A DNA stretch of 64,000 bases from Fimenecus sp051881455 (GTDB lineage Bacteria; Bacillota; Clostridia; Oscillospirales; Acutalibacteraceae). Positions 60,907-64,000 of this stretch are shown here, one piece after another. The notes below the pieces were generated by a model, which made no database searches, had not been told where the DNA came from, and worked only from the letters and a program-made list of their open reading frames with translations. Positions within the stretch are counted from its first letter, which is position 1. Each line of letters opens with the position of its first letter. The DNA lies in NCBI GenBank assembly GCA_051881455.1, contig JBJEPX010000061.1, positions 46,529 to 110,528 on the forward strand, read 5' to 3'. The translations under genes and the position numbers were made by a program.

Positions 60907-61611
60907 TTGCCGTATTTTTCATATTACTATTTATCGAATTACTATTATATAATTCTCGTTTTGCCCATGGTGATTTTTTCACTTATTGCGTCTGCAAAGG
61001 TGAATTCTTCCTTTGCAAAATACTCCAAGGTTATTTCATCAAGAGGGCTTACGGGAGCGCAAGCCGCTTTTGAGATTTTGCGGTATTACGGTATTACCGA
61101 TGTGAGAATTGAGCGTGTTTCAGGTAATCTTACCGACCATTACGACCCTAAAACAAATGTAATCAGGCTATCCGAAAATGTTTACAACTCCGCGTCAGTT
61201 GCGGCAATCGGTGTTGCATGCCATGAAGCAGGCCATGCGGCTCAATATGCACAAGGATATTTGCCTATAAAAATAAGAAATGCGGTATTCCCTGTTGCTT
61301 CTTTGGGGTCGCGTGCGGGAATACCGCTTGCAATTTTAGGTTTTTTCTTAAACTTTCAAATTCTTGCTGTATTAGGCGTAGTTTTCTTTTCCTTTGCTGT
61401 TTTGTTTCAGCTTGTAACTCTCCCTGTTGAGTTCAATGCAAGCAAACGGGCTTTGTCGGTAATAGATTCCGCCGATATTTTGAGCGAAAGTGAGAAAAAG
61501 GGAGCCGCCAAAGTGCTTAAAGCCGCCGCAATGACTTATATTGCTTCGCTTGCAGTGAGCTTGGCAAACCTTTTAAGACTTATTTTAATGATTAATAGAC
61601 GAAAAGATTGA
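60907..61611 (+). CDS. YugP-type zinc metallopeptidase
   Basis: Membrane metalloprotease of the YugP family, 234 residues. The zinc motif H106-E-A-G-H110 lies between an N-terminal membrane helix (about 12-32) and two hydrophobic helices (about 138-175), with a last one near 210-228. R-L-S-E-N-V-Y before it is conserved. Position between fmt and rsmB is typical in Firmicutes. The start is TTG with GGGAGG upstream. Substrate unknown. Confidence 0.92.
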   Translation: MPYFSYYYLSNYYYIILVLPMVIFSLIASAKVNSSFAKYSKVISSRGLTGAQAAFEILRYYGITDVRIERVSGNLTDHYDPKTNVIRLSENVYNSASVAAIGVACHEAGHAAQYAQGYLPIKIRNAVFPVASLGSRAGIPLAILGFFLNFQILAVLGVVFFSFAVLFQLVTLPVEFNASKRALSVIDSADILSESEKKGAAKVLKAAAMTYIASLAVSLANLLRLILMINRRKD

Positions 61612-61613
61612 TT

Positions 61614-62897
61614 ATGGACGACAGATATTTAGCATACAAGATACTTTCAAAAATTGAATATGACAAGGCATATTCCAATATAGCCGTAGATGCGGTTTTA
61701 AACAGTAACGAATCCGCTTCTGCGCCTTTTGTATGTGCAATCGTTTATGGCGTTATTGAACGGAAAATAACACTTGATTACATTTTGTCACAATACCTTA
61801 CACAGCCTTTGAGAAAACTGAATCCACAGGTTCTAACCGTTTTGCGTATGGGTGTATATCAGATTAAATATATGGAAAAGGTACCCGATTCAGCGGCAGT
61901 AAATGAGAGTGTAAAGCTTATCAGAAAAGTAAAATGCTCCTTTGCTTCGGGACTTGTCAATTCCGTTTTGAGAAAAGTATGCGCAAATGATGTTCATTTT
62001 CCTCAAACAGATAATATTTGCGCTGATTTAAGCGTCAGGTATTCCTGCCCCGAAAGCCTTGTACAGTCATACATAGACGATTACGGCGTTCAGGATACGG
62101 AAGAATTTTTAAAAGCTTCCTTGGGGGCTCCTCCCGTTGTCCTGCGTGTGAATACATTGAAAACCGACAGCGACAGTCTAATCAAAGTTCTTGCAGATGA
62201 AGGCGTTGTTGCAGAAAGAACCAAGCTTGAAAACGCATTGGTATTAAAAAGCGGTGGAGCTGTTTCAAAAACAAAATGCTATTTAAACGGCTTATTTCAT
62301 GTTCAGGATACAGCGTCGCAAATATGTATTAAAGAGTTAAATCCGCAACCGGGTGAAACAGTATTTGATATGTGCGCATCACCGGGTGGCAAAAGCTTTA
62401 CTATTGCACAGTATATGAAAAACAGCGGAACGGTTTATTCTTTTGATTTATACGAACACCGCGTTAAATTGATTTCCGACGGTGCAAAACGACTCGGAAT
62501 AACAAATATTATAGGTGCAGTTCAGAATTCTTCCGAATATAATTCAAGCCTTCCGTCGGCGGATAGAATTCTCTGCGATGTACCTTGCAGCGGAACAGGC
62601 GTTATACGCAGAAAGCCCGAGATAAGGTATAAGGATTTCGCTTTTATTGACAAATTATGCGAATTGCAATATAATATTGTAAGTTGTGCGGCAAAGTATT
62701 TGAAGCACGGCGGTACATTGGTTTATTCAACCTGTTCCCTCAATAAGAGAGAAAACGGTGAAATATGTGAGAGATTTTTAAGTGAAAATCCCTCATTTAA
62801 AAAGGCTGAATTAAGCGGTGAAGACGGATATTTAACTTTAATGCCGCATAAAAACGGTACCGACGGTTTTTTCATTGCCAAATTTATAAAGGACTAA
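61614..62897 (+). CDS. rsmB: 16S rRNA (cytosine-967-C5)-methyltransferase
   Basis: Methylates C967 of 16S rRNA. The 427 residues have an N-terminal NusB-like domain (about 1-140), then the SAM methyltransferase core with D-M-C-A-S-P-G-G-K-S near 250, the catalytic cysteine motif D-V-P-C-S-G-T-G near 320 and Y-S-T-C-S-L-N-K-R-E-N near 377. The ATG at 61614 lacks a strong Shine-Dalgarno; an in-frame TTG six bases earlier overlaps the previous stop. It is translated right after the YugP-type gene. Confidence 0.93.
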   Translation: MDDRYLAYKILSKIEYDKAYSNIAVDAVLNSNESASAPFVCAIVYGVIERKITLDYILSQYLTQPLRKLNPQVLTVLRMGVYQIKYMEKVPDSAAVNESVKLIRKVKCSFASGLVNSVLRKVCANDVHFPQTDNICADLSVRYSCPESLVQSYIDDYGVQDTEEFLKASLGAPPVVLRVNTLKTDSDSLIKVLADEGVVAERTKLENALVLKSGGAVSKTKCYLNGLFHVQDTASQICIKELNPQPGETVFDMCASPGGKSFTIAQYMKNSGTVYSFDLYEHRVKLISDGAKRLGITNIIGAVQNSSEYNSSLPSADRILCDVPCSGTGVIRRKPEIRYKDFAFIDKLCELQYNIVSCAAKYLKHGGTLVYSTCSLNKRENGEICERFLSENPSFKKAELSGEDGYLTLMPHKNGTDGFFIAKFIKD

Positions 62898-62901
62898 CAG
62901 T

Positions 62902-63936
62902 ATGCTGAAGGATATTCGTGCTTTAACATTAGAAGAATTAACTGACGATATGGTAAAACTCGGATTTCCGCAGTTCAGAGGAAAACAGATTTTTTCATGG
63001 CTTCATGAAAAGTGCACGCTTTCTTTTGATGAAATGACCGATATTCCCAAAAGTATGCGTGAAAAACTCGCAGAGGAATATTATTTGCCGAACTGCCGTA
63101 TAAATACAAAGCTTATGTCACAGAAGGACGGTACTGTCAAATACCTTTTTTCTCTTGATGACGGTGAATATGTTGAAAGTGTTGTAATGAAATATAAATA
63201 CGGTTATTCCATTTGTATTTCCACACAGGTCGGCTGTAAGATGGGCTGTACATTTTGCGCTTCCGCTATCGGCGGTTTTGTAAGGAATTTAAGCGCAGGA
63301 GAAATGCTTTCGGAGATATATTCTGCACAGCGTGACATGAATATAAAAATTAACCATCTTGTACTTATGGGAACAGGCGAACCCCTTGATAATTTTGATA
63401 ATGTAATGAAACTTATTAAGCTTATTACCGATGAAAAGGGTCAAAATATCAGTATGAGGCATATTTCTCTTTCAACTTGCGGAATCGTTCCTAAAATATA
63501 TGAACTTGCCGAATTGCATCTTGGATTGACACTTTCAGTATCATTACATGCGCCTAATAACAGTATTCGTTCAAAATCAATGCCTATTAACGGTAAATAC
63601 GACATAGAAGAGTTGTTAAAAGCTTGCAGGTATTACGCTTCCGCAACAAGCAGAAGAATATCCTTTGAATACGCCATGATTAAAGGCGTTAACGACAGTG
63701 ATGAGTGCGCACGTGAGCTTGCTTCGAGGCTTAAAGGTATGCTGTGTCACGTGAATTTAATACCCGTTAATAATGTACGTGAGAGAAATTATCAAAAAAG
63801 TACAACCGACCGTCAAAAAAGGTTTTCGGATATATTGCAGTCAAACGGTATCCCGACTACTGTCAGGAGAACTCTCGGCAGTGATATAAACGCTTCCTGC
63901 GGTCAGTTAAGAGCATCTAAAAGTAAAAGTAGGTGA
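62902..63936 (+). CDS. rlmN: Dual-specificity RNA methyltransferase RlmN
   Basis: Radical-SAM enzyme that methylates C2 of A2503 in 23S rRNA and A37 of some tRNAs. The 344 residues have the cluster motif C112-K-M-G-C116-T-F-C119, G-T-G-E-P-L-D-N near 155, and the C-terminal methyl-carrying Cys333 in N-A-S-C-G-Q-L. Length and motifs separate it from Cfr resistance enzymes, though the two families are close. AAAGGA precedes the ATG. The stop overlaps the next start as TGATG. Confidence 0.96.
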   Translation: MLKDIRALTLEELTDDMVKLGFPQFRGKQIFSWLHEKCTLSFDEMTDIPKSMREKLAEEYYLPNCRINTKLMSQKDGTVKYLFSLDDGEYVESVVMKYKYGYSICISTQVGCKMGCTFCASAIGGFVRNLSAGEMLSEIYSAQRDMNIKINHLVLMGTGEPLDNFDNVMKLIKLITDEKGQNISMRHISLSTCGIVPKIYELAELHLGLTLSVSLHAPNNSIRSKSMPINGKYDIEELLKACRYYASATSRRISFEYAMIKGVNDSDECARELASRLKGMLCHVNLIPVNNVRERNYQKSTTDRQKRFSDILQSNGIPTTVRRTLGSDINASCGQLRASKSKSR

Positions 63937-64000
63937 TGGCTTTGCGAATTGTTGCAAAAACCGATGTAGGCTTGAAAAGAAGCAATAATCAGGATTCATA
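63936..64000 (+). CDS. PP2C-type protein phosphatase, first codons only (cut by window edge)
   Basis: Open frame from ATG at 63936 to the right edge, 21 codons. It reads L-R-I-V-A-K-T-D-V-G-L-K-R-S-N-N-Q-D-S, the canonical N-terminus of Stp/PrpC phosphatases, where the D-x-G and N-Q-D motifs bind metal. In Firmicutes this gene follows rlmN and precedes the PASTA kinase prkC. A TTG at 63942 with AGGTGA upstream is an alternative start. Confidence 0.85.
   Translation, partial: MALRIVAKTDVGLKRSNNQDS

Noticed and set aside
62902..63936. Cfr-type antibiotic-resistance methyltransferase
   Set aside because: The conserved genomic position between rsmB and the PP2C gene, and the overall length and motifs, point to housekeeping RlmN.

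Overview
The window is ordinary chromosome of a low-GC, endospore-forming Firmicute, most likely a Clostridia gut lineage near Oscillospiraceae/Ruminococcaceae. The grounds are sporulation genes (spoIVB, spoIIID, ytfJ), SAM-I and FMN riboswitches, the yicC-remA-gmk-rpoZ-priA-def-fmt-rsmB-rlmN-stp gene order, and a giant secreted protein ending in a dockerin-like module. Genes are densely packed, mostly on the + strand. I see no tRNA, rRNA, insertion sequence, prophage or CRISPR array.

Layout: 1-1.5 kb, serC-serA (minus, serA cut by the edge). 1.8-11 kb, lon-ysxC-lysA-dnaE, then pfkA and a shikimate-kinase-like gene. 11-14 kb, spoIVB converging on a UPF0210/ACT pair. 14-18.7 kb, a PHP phosphatase, ispE and an MBOAT/DHHW acylation pair. 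19-24.5 kb, a 1,837-residue secreted repeat protein with a C-terminal dockerin. 24.6-31.6 kb, spoIIID, an unusual ileS, a DUF1858 gene, trmK-nif3-rqcH. 31.6-36.3 kb, a minus block: DUF378, metK (SAM-I riboswitch), ribU (FMN riboswitch), an MFS transporter and manA. 36.4-41.8 kb, a sulfatase, an aspartate aminotransferase, ispD-ispF, a DUF3343 gene and a cysteine desulfurase.

41.9-64 kb is an almost unbroken + strand run: cdaA-cdaR (c-di-AMP), a lipoprotein with a two-component system, DUF1385-prmC, an M50 protease, scpA-scpB, DUF2953-ytfJ, a D,D-carboxypeptidase, rluB, a small GNAT-like gene, yicC-remA-gmk-rpoZ-priA-def-fmt, a YugP-type protease, rsmB, rlmN and the first codons of a PP2C phosphatase.

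The most notable observations are: (1) the isoleucyl-tRNA synthetase has a swapped class I signature, G-I-H-H in place of H-I-G-H, plus K-F-S-K-T for KMSKS, and no room for a T-box; (2) the shikimate-kinase-like protein lacks residues that normally grip shikimate; (3) the dockerin protein carries five tandem 195-bp units; (4) an FG-GAP-like lipoprotein sits directly before a two-component system; (5) most promoter candidates I found have an extended -10. I found no clearly new multi-gene system. Coordinates were counted by hand from the sequence, and family names rest on motif recognition without database searches.
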